The position numbers and the translations under genes were made by a program. A stretch of DNA of 64,000 nt from Pararhodobacter aggregans (GTDB lineage: Bacteria > Pseudomonadota > Alphaproteobacteria > Rhodobacterales > Rhodobacteraceae). Under the pieces are notes generated by a model, which worked only from the letters and a program-made list of their open reading frames with translations, did not search any database and had not been told where the DNA came from. Below are positions 18,168 to 27,333 of the stretch, piece after piece. The first letter of the stretch is position 1, and every line of letters begins with the position of its first letter. The stretch spans positions 124,001 through 188,000 of the forward strand of contig NZ_QDDR01000006.1 in the NCBI RefSeq assembly GCF_003075525.1, given 5' to 3'.

Positions 18168-19703
18168 ATGCCTGATAGCCCGGCCGCCCGTTCGGAAAAG
18201 GGGGCGGTGTCCGTCTTGTTCATGATCCTGCTGCCGGTGCTGTTGCTGGCAGGGGGGCTGGCCATCGACGTCACCGCCCTGAATGCCGAACGCCGCTATG
18301 TGCAGGCGCAGGCCGATCTGGCGGCGCTGGCGGCGGCCCGGCATCTGACGGGCGCGGCTGAATCCCGCCAGGCCGCGCGGCAGACGGTGGCCGGCAACCG
18401 GGTGTTCGTGGCCTCGCCGCTTGCCGATTCCGATATCGTCTTCGGCGTGCTGAGCGGCGCCGATTTCATCCCGACCGCCGATCAGTCCAGCACGCAGGGC
18501 GCCGATGCCGTCCGCGTCGTGGTCGAAGCCCCGGCGCAGATGTACCTGCTCGATCTGTTCTTCCCGCTCGAGGACAGGGTCGTCCGGCGCGAGGCCGTCG
18601 CGGCGATCGAGCGGCCGCGCGTCAGCTTCTCGCTGGGCAATTGCCTGGCCGAACTCTCGCTTCTGGGAACCCTGCTGCGGCCCTATCTCGGGGTGCAGAC
18701 CGATGTGCTGTGCAGCGGGCGCGGGGTCGATACGCAGGTTTCGCTGCCGGGTGTGCTGGAGGCCAGTGCGGCGCTGCTCACCCCCTCGGGCGAGCCCTTC
18801 ACCTATGGCGATGTGCTGGATGCCGACCTGTCGGCGGGCGCGCTGCTGTCCACGATCACCGGGCTCCCGCAGCAACTGGGCCTTGGCCCCAGCGTGCAGC
18901 TGGGGCAGGCGCTGCAGCTGCCCGACTCGGTGCGACGGCTGCATGTCGGCGCGCCGATCGGGGCGGCCTCGATCCAGCAGGCCGATCTGGTCTTCGCCAT
19001 CGCCGAACTGATGGCCGAGCGCGTGGCCTCGGTCGATGTGGGCCTGCACCTGGGCGAGCAGCAGGTCGGCGCCGTGGTGCGGGTCGGCGATTCGCGCCAG
19101 ATGGTGATCAACGTGATCCCCGGCAGCCCCGAGGCCCGGGCCAGCACGGCGCAGATCCGGGTCGATCTGAACACGATCCGCCTGCTGGGCCTGCTTGACC
19201 TCAATATCAGCCTGCGCGTGGCCAGCGCCGAGGCGGTGCTGACCGACCAGGGCGACGCCTGCGCCACTGATCCTCTGGCGGTGGTCGCCGATTTCCAGCC
19301 GATCGACGCGCGGCTGGTCGATATCGACCTGTCGATGCGGCTGACGGGGCTTGTGGGCGCGCTGGTGCCGCTGGAACTGAGCACCGACGGGATGCGCGAC
19401 GTCACGCGCACCGGCTTTGGCTTCACCCGCGCGCGCTATGAAACCGAGCCGCGGGTCACCTTCTCGCCCTCCGAGGGCGTGGTTGCCAACCTGTTGTCGG
19501 TGCTGAACAGCCTGACGCTGGGGGTCTATGGCCACAATCTGCCGCGTCTGCCGCTGGGGGGCTCGCTGCTGGGTCAGCAGACCTCGCTCCTGGAGGCGGG
19601 GGAAGAGGTGCTGCTGGACCTGCTGGGCCTCGATCTGGCGCGGGCCGAGCTGGAACTCCTCGACCTGTCCTGCCCCTCGCCGAACCCCTGGCTGGTGCGC
19701 TGA
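18168..19703 (+). CDS. TadG-like pilus assembly protein
   Basis: A 511-residue protein. The N-terminus [20 protein letters not shown], then [23 protein letters not shown], is the TadG/Flp-type single membrane anchor followed by the helical stretch of putative Flp pilus assembly proteins. The extracytoplasmic part is rich in Leu, Gly and Asp, without a recognised VWA motif, and has cysteines in [16 protein letters not shown] and GDACATD. It is immediately downstream of the TadE gene, probably co-transcribed. Leu-rich low-complexity segments (about 140-210 and 440-500) make the domain limits unclear. Confidence 0.75.
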   Translation: MPDSPAARSEKGAVSVLFMILLPVLLLAGGLAIDVTALNAERRYVQAQADLAALAAARHLTGAAESRQAARQTVAGNRVFVASPLADSDIVFGVLSGADFIPTADQSSTQGADAVRVVVEAPAQMYLLDLFFPLEDRVVRREAVAAIERPRVSFSLGNCLAELSLLGTLLRPYLGVQTDVLCSGRGVDTQVSLPGVLEASAALLTPSGEPFTYGDVLDADLSAGALLSTITGLPQQLGLGPSVQLGQALQLPDSVRRLHVGAPIGAASIQQADLVFAIAELMAERVASVDVGLHLGEQQVGAVVRVGDSRQMVINVIPGSPEARASTAQIRVDLNTIRLLGLLDLNISLRVASAEAVLTDQGDACATDPLAVVADFQPIDARLVDIDLSMRLTGLVGALVPLELSTDGMRDVTRTGFGFTRARYETEPRVTFSPSEGVVANLLSVLNSLTLGVYGHNLPRLPLGGSLLGQQTSLLEAGEEVLLDLLGLDLARAELELLDLSCPSPNPWLVR

Positions 19704-19784
19704 CGGGCGGGCAGGCGAGGCGCCCGAACGATTGCCACCGTTGCCGGCATCACGCATGCCGAAGGTGTTAGCGCGCGCACGTTC

Positions 19785-19813
19785 TTGTGAAATAATCTTG
19801 CGCGGGTTATTCA
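19785..19813 (+). promoter_or_regulatory. Candidate sigma-70-type promoter for pntAB
   Basis: TTGTGA, 17 bases, then TATTCA in the gap between the TadG gene and pntA, about 57 bp before the pntA GTG start. The surrounding AATAATC stretch is AT-rich compared with the genome. The -35 box is imperfect. Confidence 0.45.
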
Positions 19814-19869
19814 GCGCCCGACGACCAGACGGGCGGCGCCTCGCCCGGCCCTTGCAACGGAGGACCAAC

Positions 19870-21441
19870 GTGAAGATCGGGGCACCGAAAGAGATATTCC
19901 CGGGTGAAAACCGGGTCGCCATGACGCCGGACTCGGCGCTGCAACTGCAAAAGCTTGGCCATAGCTGCGTGATCGAGACCGGGGCGGGTGCCGCCTCGGG
20001 CTTCGAGGATGCCGCCTATGCCGCCGCGGGCGTGGAAATCGTCCCCTCGGCCGACGCCCTCTTCGCCGCTGCCGATGTGGTGGTGAAAGTGCGCGAGGCC
20101 ACGGCCGAGGAAATGGGCCGTCTGCGCCCCGACCAGACGCTGATCGCCTTCTTCTGGCCCGCGCAGAACGCGGAAATGCTGGAACTGGCCAAGGAAAAGG
20201 GCGCCACCGTCGTCGCCATGGACATGGTGCCGCGCATCAGCCGTGCGCAGAAGATGGACGCGCTGTCGTCGATGGCCAACATCGCCGGCTACCGCGCGGT
20301 GATCGAGGCCGGCAACAACTTCGGCCGCTTCTTCACCGGGCAGGTGACGGCCGCGGGCAAGGTGCCGCCGGCCAAGGTGCTGGTGGTCGGCGCCGGTGTC
20401 GCGGGTCTGGCGGCCATCGGCACCTCGACCTCGCTCGGTGCCATCACGCTCGCGTTCGACGTGCGGCCGGAAGTGGCCGAGCAGATCGAATCGATGGGCG
20501 CCGAATTCGTCTATCTCGATTTCGCCGAGGCCCAGCAGGACGGCGCCGCCACCGGCGGCTATGCCGCGCCCTCGAGCCCGGAATTCCGCGAGGCCCAGCT
20601 GAAGAAATTCCGCGAACTGGCGCCCGAGGTCGATATCGTCATCACCACCGCCCTGATCCCCGGCCGTCCGGCGCCCAAGCTCTGGACCGAGGACATGGTG
20701 GCGATGATGAAGCGCGGCTCGGTCATCGTCGACCTTGCGGCCGAGCGCGGCGGCAATTGCGACCTGACGGTCAAGGACCAGAAGATCGTGACGCCGAACG
20801 GCGTGACCATCGTCGGCTACACCGACTTCCCCAGCCGGATGGGCACCCAGGCCTCGACGCTTTATGCCAACAATATCCGGCACATGATCTTCGATCTGAC
20901 GCCGGGCAAGGATGGCGTCATCAACCACAACATGGAGGATGACGTGATCCGCGGCGCGACGGTCGCCAAGGACGGCGCCATCACCTTCCCGCCGCCGCCG
21001 CCCAAGATCCAGGCCATCGCCGCCGTCAAGCGCGAGAAGCCGAAGGAGCTGACGCCGGAAGAGAAACGCGCCCAGGAAGTCGCCGCTTTCAAGGCGCAGA
21101 CCAAGCAGCAGGTCACGCTGCTGGCGGTGGGCGGGGGGCTTTTGCTGCTGGCCGGGGCCTTTGCGCCCGCCAGCTTCATGGCGCATTTCATCGTCTTCGT
21201 GCTGGCGGTTTACGTCGGCTTCCAGGTCATCTGGAATGTCAGTCATTCGCTGCACACCCCGCTCATGGCGATCACCAACGCGATCTCCTCGATCATCATC
21301 CTCGGCGCGCTGATGCAGATCGGCTCGGGCAGCTGGCTGGTGATGATCCTCGCGGCGCTTTCGGTCCTGATGGCCGGCGTCAACATTTTCGGTGGCTTCA
21401 TGGTCACGCGGCGCATGCTCGCCATGTTCCAGAAGTCGTAA
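19870..21441 (+). CDS. pntA: NAD(P) transhydrogenase subunit alpha
   Basis: A 523-residue subunit of the proton-translocating transhydrogenase, which makes NADPH from NADH using the proton gradient. Residues about 1-380 are the NAD(H)-binding dI domain ([20 protein letters not shown]; nucleotide motif [27 protein letters not shown]). The C-terminus holds four hydrophobic segments (about 405-520). Thus dI and the first membrane part are in one chain, unlike the split PntAA/PntAB of some alphaproteobacteria. The start is a GTG chosen by match to the conserved N-terminus. pntB follows 13 bases later. Confidence 0.95.
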   Translation: MKIGAPKEIFPGENRVAMTPDSALQLQKLGHSCVIETGAGAASGFEDAAYAAAGVEIVPSADALFAAADVVVKVREATAEEMGRLRPDQTLIAFFWPAQNAEMLELAKEKGATVVAMDMVPRISRAQKMDALSSMANIAGYRAVIEAGNNFGRFFTGQVTAAGKVPPAKVLVVGAGVAGLAAIGTSTSLGAITLAFDVRPEVAEQIESMGAEFVYLDFAEAQQDGAATGGYAAPSSPEFREAQLKKFRELAPEVDIVITTALIPGRPAPKLWTEDMVAMMKRGSVIVDLAAERGGNCDLTVKDQKIVTPNGVTIVGYTDFPSRMGTQASTLYANNIRHMIFDLTPGKDGVINHNMEDDVIRGATVAKDGAITFPPPPPKIQAIAAVKREKPKELTPEEKRAQEVAAFKAQTKQQVTLLAVGGGLLLLAGAFAPASFMAHFIVFVLAVYVGFQVIWNVSHSLHTPLMAITNAISSIIILGALMQIGSGSWLVMILAALSVLMAGVNIFGGFMVTRRMLAMFQKS

Positions 21442-21454
21442 GGAGCGGTTCACA

Positions 21455-22894
21455 ATGGCTTATGGTTTCACGACCGCCGCTTACGTCGTCGCGGCCGTTC
21501 TCTTCATCCAGTCGCTGGGCGGGCTCTCGGGCCAGGAAAGCGCCAAGCGCGCCGTCTGGTACGGCATTGTCGGCATGGCCCTGGCCGTCGTCGCCACTCT
21601 CATGGGGCCGGGCGCCGGTAACTGGGCGGTCTCGCTGGTCATGATCGCCATCGGCGGCGCCGGTGGCTGGGTCGTCGCCCAGCGCGTGCAGATGACCGAG
21701 ATGCCGCAGCTGGTCGCGGCGATGCACTCGCTGGTCGGCCTCGCGGCCGTCTTCATCGGTTACAACGGCCATATCGAGATGGTCCGCGTGGCCGGTCTGC
21801 ACGACGATCCCGCCGCGCTGGCCGCGCTGTCCGGCTTTGCCGCGACGGTGGCCCACAAGACCGCGGCCGAGATTGCGGTCCTGAAGATCGAGGTCTTCCT
21901 CGGCGTCTTCATCGGGGCGGTGACCTTCACCGGCTCGGTCATCGCCTATGGCAAACTGGCGGGCAAGGTCGACGGCAAGGCCAACAAGCTGCCCGGCGGA
22001 CACATGCTGAACGCGGGCGCGGCGCTGATCTCGCTGATCCTGCTGGTGCTCTATTTCCAGGGCGCGGGCACCTGGGCGCTGCTTCTGATGACGCTGGCCG
22101 CCTTCTTCATCGGCTATCACCTCATCATGGGCATCGGCGGCGCCGACATGCCGGTCGTGGTGTCGATGCTGAACAGCTATTCCGGCTGGGCGGCGGCGGC
22201 GATCGGCTTCTCTCTGTCGAACGATCTGCTGATCGTGGTAGGGGCGCTGGTCGGCTCGTCCGGGGCGATCCTGTCCTACATCATGTGCAAGGCCATGAAC
22301 CGCAGCTTCATCTCGGTCATCCTGGGCGGCTTCGGCGGCACCACGGGCCCGGCGATGGAGATCACCGGCGAGCAGATCGCCATCGACGCCGACGGCGTGG
22401 CGGCGGCGCTGAACGAGGCCGACTCGGTGGTAATCGTCCCGGGCTACGGCATGGCGGTGGCGCAGGCCCAGCAATCGGTCAGCGAGTTGACCCGCAAGCT
22501 GCGCGCCAAGGGCAAGAACGTCCGCTTCGCCATCCACCCGGTGGCGGGCCGTCTGCCGGGGCACATGAACGTGCTGCTGGCCGAGGCCAAGGTGCCCTAT
22601 GACATCGTGCTGGAAATGGACGAGATCAACGACGACTTCCCGGAAACGGATGTGGTCATCGTCATCGGCTCCAATGACATCGTGAACCCCGCGGCGCAGG
22701 AAGATCCGAACTCGCCCATCGCCGGGATGCCGGTGCTGGAGGTCTGGAAGGCGAAACAGGTCTTCGTGTCGAAGCGTGGCCAGGGCACCGGCTATTCCGG
22801 GATCGAGAACCCGCTGTTCTACAAAGAGAATACGCGGATGTTCTACGGCGACGCCAAGAAGTCGATCGACCAGCTTCTGCCGATGATCGAGTGA
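21455..22894 (+). CDS. pntB: NAD(P) transhydrogenase subunit beta
   Basis: A 479-residue partner of PntA. The N-terminal two-thirds is membrane-embedded with about eight to nine helices. The C-terminal dIII domain binds NADP(H): [20 protein letters not shown] carries the GxGxxxA/V-type fingerprint, with [31 protein letters not shown] and [17 protein letters not shown]. An AGGAGC site precedes the ATG. It closes the two-gene operon before a strong terminator. Confidence 0.96.
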   Translation: MAYGFTTAAYVVAAVLFIQSLGGLSGQESAKRAVWYGIVGMALAVVATLMGPGAGNWAVSLVMIAIGGAGGWVVAQRVQMTEMPQLVAAMHSLVGLAAVFIGYNGHIEMVRVAGLHDDPAALAALSGFAATVAHKTAAEIAVLKIEVFLGVFIGAVTFTGSVIAYGKLAGKVDGKANKLPGGHMLNAGAALISLILLVLYFQGAGTWALLLMTLAAFFIGYHLIMGIGGADMPVVVSMLNSYSGWAAAAIGFSLSNDLLIVVGALVGSSGAILSYIMCKAMNRSFISVILGGFGGTTGPAMEITGEQIAIDADGVAAALNEADSVVIVPGYGMAVAQAQQSVSELTRKLRAKGKNVRFAIHPVAGRLPGHMNVLLAEAKVPYDIVLEMDEINDDFPETDVVIVIGSNDIVNPAAQEDPNSPIAGMPVLEVWKAKQVFVSKRGQGTGYSGIENPLFYKENTRMFYGDAKKSIDQLLPMIE

Positions 22895-22919
22895 TTGACC
22901 GGCACTGAGAGACAGGGAA

Positions 22920-22949
22920 CGGGGGGCCAGGCGCCCCCCGTTTTCTTTT
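22920..22949 (+). terminator. Intrinsic terminator of pntAB
   Basis: Stem CGGGGGGC / GCCCCCCG with a CAGGC loop, followed by TTTTCTTTT. Starts 26 bases after the pntB stop codon. Confidence 0.92.
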
Positions 22950-23056
22950 GCCCGCCGAAGGTCGCCCGCCGGCCCGCAGCGTGGATTTCTTGCGGTGAAG
23001 GGGCAGGGCGCAGGGCTTTCCTTTCGTCCCCATTGCTTCACCCGCGCATTTTCCCA

Positions 23057-23086
23057 TTGAACAGGAGGGGTCTCAGCCCCTATGTT
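23057..23086 (+). promoter_or_regulatory. Candidate promoter for rne
   Basis: TTGAAC, 18 bases, then TATGTT, upstream of rne. If used, transcription would start near 23093 and give a leader of about 330 nucleotides. The -10 hexamer TATGTT is the same as in the candidate nrdJ promoter. Confidence 0.45.
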
Positions 23087-23420
23087 TACCGGGCACGGTG
23101 TTTGCGTACCGTTGCACGACATTCACGGCCCGGGTCTCCCTGTTCGGTGAGAAGCGGGCGGGATCGGCCCTCAAAGCCGTAGGAACGCCTGGTCTGGTTC
23201 AAGCCGATCGGGTCTGTCATGGACGCGGCGCTCCGGCGCGCGCGTCGGAGCCTGTAACCGCGATGCCATGGGGCGCATCAGTTAGGATCGAGACCGGGAC
23301 GCGCGAAGGCGTCTCCCGCCGTCCGCCTGCGCCCGGGCTCGCCCACACATTCCCCCCAGCTTCCGTGCCGCGCGGCCCTTCGGGACCGGGCGCACCGCCT
23401 CTGGGGGCGAGAAAGATACC
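23087..23420 (+). other. Long untranslated leader of rne
   Basis: About 330 bases with no convincing gene between the candidate promoter and the rne start. It is GC-rich with many short self-complementary stretches. RNase E controls its own mRNA through the 5' leader in enterobacteria, so a structured autoregulatory leader is plausible here, but no conserved element was recognised. Confidence 0.4.
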
Positions 23421-26336
23421 ATGGGAAAGAAACTACTCATTGATGCCACGCATGCGGAGGAAACCCGCGTCGTGGTCCTGGACGGCAACAAGGTCGAGGA
23501 ATTCGATTTCGAGACCATCCACAAGCGCCAGCTTGCCGGCAACATCTACCTCGCCAAGGTAACCCGCGTCGAACCCTCGCTGCAGGCGGCCTTCGTCGAT
23601 TACGGCGGCAACCGCCACGGTTTCCTCGCCTTCGCCGAGATCCACCCCGATTACTACCAGATCCCCGTCGCCGACCGCCGCGCCCTGATCGAGGAAGAGC
23701 GCGCTCTGGCCCGCGATCAGGAAGAGGAAGGCAACCGCCGCGCCCGCAAGCGCCGTGACCATGCCCCCGCCGCCGAGGAACAGGCGACCGAGGAGCAGGG
23801 CGCCGACGAGGCCAGTGCCGCGGTCGAGGCCGCCGACACCGCCAGCATCGAGCCGGTCAACGGCATGGATGCCGAGGGCGTTGCCGAAGCGCCCGCCGCC
23901 GAAGCGCCCGCCGTGGCGGAGGACGCACCGCGCGGCCGTCGCAAGCGTGCCCAGGCTGCCGAGGACGACAGCGCCGCGGAAACCACCGCGACTGACGCGC
24001 CCGCGCCCCAGGCCGCCCAGGCTGAAGGGATGGAGCATCGCACCTATGGCGCGATGGATATCGTCGAGCTGGGCGAGGACGAGACCGCCGACGGTCCCGA
24101 AGTCGCCACTTCGCGCTCGGATGACGAGGAAGAGCCCTACAGCGCCCGCGACCATGCCTCCGACATCGACAGCGAGATCGAATCGGTCGCCGACGAGGAT
24201 GTCTCGGACGAGGTGCGCCCGCCGCGCCGGACCCGCGGCCGCCGCTACAAGATCCAGGAAGTCATCAAGGTCCGGCAGATCATGCTGGTCCAGGTCGTGA
24301 AGGAAGAGCGTGGCAACAAGGGCGCCGCGCTGACCACCTATCTGTCGCTCGCCGGCCGCTATTGCGTGCTGATGCCGAACACGGCGCGGGGTGGTGGCAT
24401 CAGCCGCAAGATCACCAACGCCGCCGACCGCAAGAAGCTCAAGGACATCGCGTCCGAATTCGACGTGCCCGATGGCGCGGGCCTCATCATCCGCACGGCC
24501 GGTGCCAACCGCACCAAGCCCGAGATCAAGCGCGATTATGAATACCTGTTCCGCCTGTGGGAGCAGATCCGCGACCTGACGCTGAAGAGCATCGCACCCG
24601 CGCCGATCTATGAAGAGGGCAACCTCATCAAGCGCTCGATCCGCGATCTCTACAACAAGGACATCGACGAGGTTCTGGTCGAGGGCGAGGGCGGTTACCG
24701 CACCGCCAAGGACTTCATGAAGATGATCATGCCGTCCCACGCCAAGAATGTGCAGCTCTACACCGAGCAGATGCCGCTCTTCGCGCGCTTCCAGGTGGAA
24801 AGCTATCTGGGGTCGATGTTCAACCCGACCGTGCAGCTGAAGTCGGGCGGCTATATCGTCATCGGCGTGACCGAGGCGCTGGTTGCCATTGACGTGAACT
24901 CGGGCAAGTCGACGCGTGAAGGCTCCATCGAGGACACGGCGCTGAAGACCAACCTCGAAGCCGCCGACGAGATCGCCCGCCAGCTGCGCCTGCGCGACCT
25001 GGCCGGTCTGATCGTCATCGACTTCATCGACATGGAAGAGCGCAAGAACAACGCCTCGGTCGAGAAGCGCCTGAAAGAGGCCCTGCGCAACGACCGCGCG
25101 CGGATCCAGGTCGGCCGCATCTCGGGCTTCGGCCTGATGGAGATGTCGCGCCAGCGCCTGCGCCCCGGCATGATCGAGGCGACGACGCAACCCTGCCCGC
25201 ATTGCCACGGCACGGGTCTGATCCGGTCCGACAATTCGCTGGCCCTGCAGATCCTGCGGGCGCTGGAAGAAGAGGGCACGCGCAACCGCTCGAAAGAGGT
25301 GCTGGTCAAGGCGCCGATCGGGATCGTCAACTACCTCTTCAACTCGAAGCGCGAGCATCTGGCGCAGATCGAGCAGCGCTATGGCATGGCGATCCGGCTG
25401 GAAGCCGATCCCTCGCTGATCTCGCCCGATTACGTGATCGAGAAGTTCAAGACCGCGACCCGGATCGTGCAGATCCCGGCGACGCCGGTGATCTCGCTCG
25501 ACGCGCAGACCATGCATGACGTGGACGACGATCTGGCCGACGAGTTCGAGGACGAGACCGAGGTCGAGGCCGAAGCCGAGGCCGAGGCGCCCGAAGCGGC
25601 GGCCGAGCCCAAGGGCGAGAACGGCGAAAACGGCGAGGGCGGCAAGCGCAAGCGCCGTCGGCGTCGGCGTCGTCGGGGCGGCAAGGATGGCGAAGCCCGG
25701 GGCGATGCTTCGGATGCCGAGGGTGACGAGGGTGACGAAGGCGAGGCCGATGCGGCCGAGACCGAGGCGGAGGCCGTCGAGGCCCCGGCCGAGGCGCCAG
25801 CGGAAGCCGCGGCCGAGGTGGTGACCGAGGAGGCGGCCGAGCCCGCCGCCGAGGAAAAGCCCGCCCGCAAGCGCCGCAGCCGCAAGCCGAAGGCCGGTGA
25901 GGAAGGTGCGGAAGCGCCCGCCGAGGCCCCGGCCGAAGCCCCCGCGGCCGAAGCGCCTGCTGCCGAGGCTCCGGCCGAGGAAGCGCCCGCCAAGCCCAAG
26001 CGGACCCGCGCCCGCCGCAAGACCAAGGCCGAGCTGGCCGCCGAGGCGGAAGCCGCCGCCGCGCCCGCGGTTCCGGCCGAGGCGCCCGTCGAAACGCCTG
26101 TCGAGACGCCTGTTGAAACGCCCGTCGAGGCGCCGCAGCAGACCCCCGACGAAGCGCCCGTCGAGGCCCCGGTGGAAGCCCCGGTCGAGACGCCCGCCGA
26201 GGCTCCGGTCGAGACCCCGGTCGAGGTTCCGGCCGAACAGACCGCCGCGGCACCCGAGGCGCCCGCTCCGGCGGCCGAGACCACTACCGATCCCTCGCGG
26301 CCGCGCCGCGCGGGCTGGTGGTCGCGCAAGAGCTGA
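23421..26336 (+). CDS. rne: Ribonuclease E
   Basis: A 971-residue endoribonuclease, the core of the RNA degradosome. The N-terminal half carries the S1 domain (NIYLAKVTRVEPSLQAAFVD) interrupted by a large acidic Ala/Glu/Asp insertion at about 95-275, an alphaproteobacterial trait. Catalytic Asp residues are D491 (AIDVNSGKS) and D534 (LIVIDFIDMEE), and the Zn-link is C592-PH-C595 (CPHCHGTG). From about 700 the chain is disordered: an Arg-rich RNA-binding patch (KRKRRRRRRRRGGK), more Lys/Arg patches, and Ala/Glu/Pro repeats of VETPVE and PAEAPAE type near the end. It has a long leader and is a single-gene unit. The start ATG gives MGKKLLIDATHAEETRVVVL, typical. Confidence 0.96.
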   Translation: MGKKLLIDATHAEETRVVVLDGNKVEEFDFETIHKRQLAGNIYLAKVTRVEPSLQAAFVDYGGNRHGFLAFAEIHPDYYQIPVADRRALIEEERALARDQEEEGNRRARKRRDHAPAAEEQATEEQGADEASAAVEAADTASIEPVNGMDAEGVAEAPAAEAPAVAEDAPRGRRKRAQAAEDDSAAETTATDAPAPQAAQAEGMEHRTYGAMDIVELGEDETADGPEVATSRSDDEEEPYSARDHASDIDSEIESVADEDVSDEVRPPRRTRGRRYKIQEVIKVRQIMLVQVVKEERGNKGAALTTYLSLAGRYCVLMPNTARGGGISRKITNAADRKKLKDIASEFDVPDGAGLIIRTAGANRTKPEIKRDYEYLFRLWEQIRDLTLKSIAPAPIYEEGNLIKRSIRDLYNKDIDEVLVEGEGGYRTAKDFMKMIMPSHAKNVQLYTEQMPLFARFQVESYLGSMFNPTVQLKSGGYIVIGVTEALVAIDVNSGKSTREGSIEDTALKTNLEAADEIARQLRLRDLAGLIVIDFIDMEERKNNASVEKRLKEALRNDRARIQVGRISGFGLMEMSRQRLRPGMIEATTQPCPHCHGTGLIRSDNSLALQILRALEEEGTRNRSKEVLVKAPIGIVNYLFNSKREHLAQIEQRYGMAIRLEADPSLISPDYVIEKFKTATRIVQIPATPVISLDAQTMHDVDDDLADEFEDETEVEAEAEAEAPEAAAEPKGENGENGEGGKRKRRRRRRRRGGKDGEARGDASDAEGDEGDEGEADAAETEAEAVEAPAEAPAEAAAEVVTEEAAEPAAEEKPARKRRSRKPKAGEEGAEAPAEAPAEAPAAEAPAAEAPAEEAPAKPKRTRARRKTKAELAAEAEAAAAPAVPAEAPVETPVETPVETPVEAPQQTPDEAPVEAPVEAPVETPAEAPVETPVEVPAEQTAAAPEAPAPAAETTTDPSRPRRAGWWSRKS

Positions 26337-26389
26337 TCCCGGGATGCCGGGGCCCTGCGCCCCGGTGTCGCAGTGATGGAAACGTGAGC

Positions 26390-26418
26390 CGCGCCCCCCG
26401 TGACGAACGGGGGGCGCG
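26390..26418. terminator. GC-rich hairpin between rne and ccdA
   Basis: Perfect 11-bp stem CGCGCCCCCCG / CGGGGGGCGCG with a TGACGAA loop, 53 bases after the rne stop. No T tract follows, so termination strength is doubtful; it may instead protect the rne 3' end. Confidence 0.5.
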
Positions 26419-26451
26419 TCGCTATCAGGGACCGACCAAAGGAGCCTGCCG

Positions 26452-27198
26452 ATGTTCGGGATCGACCTTTTCGACGCTGCCCTGATGCCGTCCCTGTTCG
26501 TGGCGCTGCTGGCGGGGCTGTTGTCGTTCCTCAGCCCCTGCGTGCTGCCCATCGTGCCGCCCTATCTGGCCTATATGTCCGGCATCTCGATGCGCGAACT
26601 GACCGAGAGCCGGGGCCTCAGCCCTGCCACGGTGCCGGCGCTGTTCTTCGTCATGGGGCTGAGCACGGTCTTCCTGTTCCTGGGCTTCACCGCCTCGTCG
26701 CTTGGGCGGCTGTTCCTGGCCTACCGACAGGAATTCGCCATGGCGGCGGGCGTGGTGGTCATCGTCATGGGCCTGCATTTCCTCGGCCTCTTCCGGCTGG
26801 GTTTCCTGATGCGCGAGGCCCGGTTCGAGGGCGGCAAGGGCGGCTCGGCTTTCGGCGCCTATGTGCTGGGGCTGGCCTTCGCCTTCGGCTGGACGCCCTG
26901 CATCGGCCCGATCCTCGGCACGATCATCACTCTCGCCGCGGCCGAGGATTCGGTGGCGCAAGGCACGGCGCTGCTGGCGGCCTATGCCGTGGGCCTGGGC
27001 CTGCCCTTCCTGCTGGCGGCGATCTTCATCACCCGCTCCATGCGGTTGATGAACCGGCTGAAACCCTGGATGGGCTGGATCGAGAAGGCAATGGGCGTGC
27101 TGCTGGTGGTGGTCGGCGTGGCGCTGATTACCGGCTGGATGGCCGATTTCTCGTTCTGGCTGCTCGAGGTCTTCCCGGCGCTGGGTCGGATCGGCTGA
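26452..27198 (+). CDS. ccdA: Cytochrome c biogenesis protein CcdA
   Basis: A 248-residue inner-membrane protein with six hydrophobic segments. It passes reducing power from cytoplasmic thioredoxin to periplasmic thiol proteins for cytochrome c maturation. The two redox cysteines are in SPCVLPIVPPYLAY (helix 1) and GWTPCIGPILG (helix 4), placed in the duplicated three-helix halves as expected. It lacks the periplasmic domains of DsbD, so it is the short CcdA form. No ccm genes adjoin. Confidence 0.94.
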   Translation: MFGIDLFDAALMPSLFVALLAGLLSFLSPCVLPIVPPYLAYMSGISMRELTESRGLSPATVPALFFVMGLSTVFLFLGFTASSLGRLFLAYRQEFAMAAGVVVIVMGLHFLGLFRLGFLMREARFEGGKGGSAFGAYVLGLAFAFGWTPCIGPILGTIITLAAAEDSVAQGTALLAAYAVGLGLPFLLAAIFITRSMRLMNRLKPWMGWIEKAMGVLLVVVGVALITGWMADFSFWLLEVFPALGRIG

Positions 27199-27333
27199 TC
27201 CTGCGGGCGATGCTTTCCGGGTGCGTGGCGCGGGCCTTTCTCCATAGTCGCGCCCCCGGGGTCGCTTTCAGAGAGGCCGAGCCCCCGGGGATAATCATGA
27301 AAGACAGAGGGGCGGCCCCGCAGGGCCACAGCC

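Noticed and set aside
19807-21453. Long open frame antisense to pntA
   Set aside because: His/Asp/Arg-rich shadow of pntA; no recognised domain or ribosome site.
23433-26552. Very long open frame (over 1000 codons) antisense to rne
   Set aside because: It arises from GC-rich codon structure of rne on the other strand; its translation is Leu/Gly/Arg/His-rich with no domain, and rne is beyond doubt.
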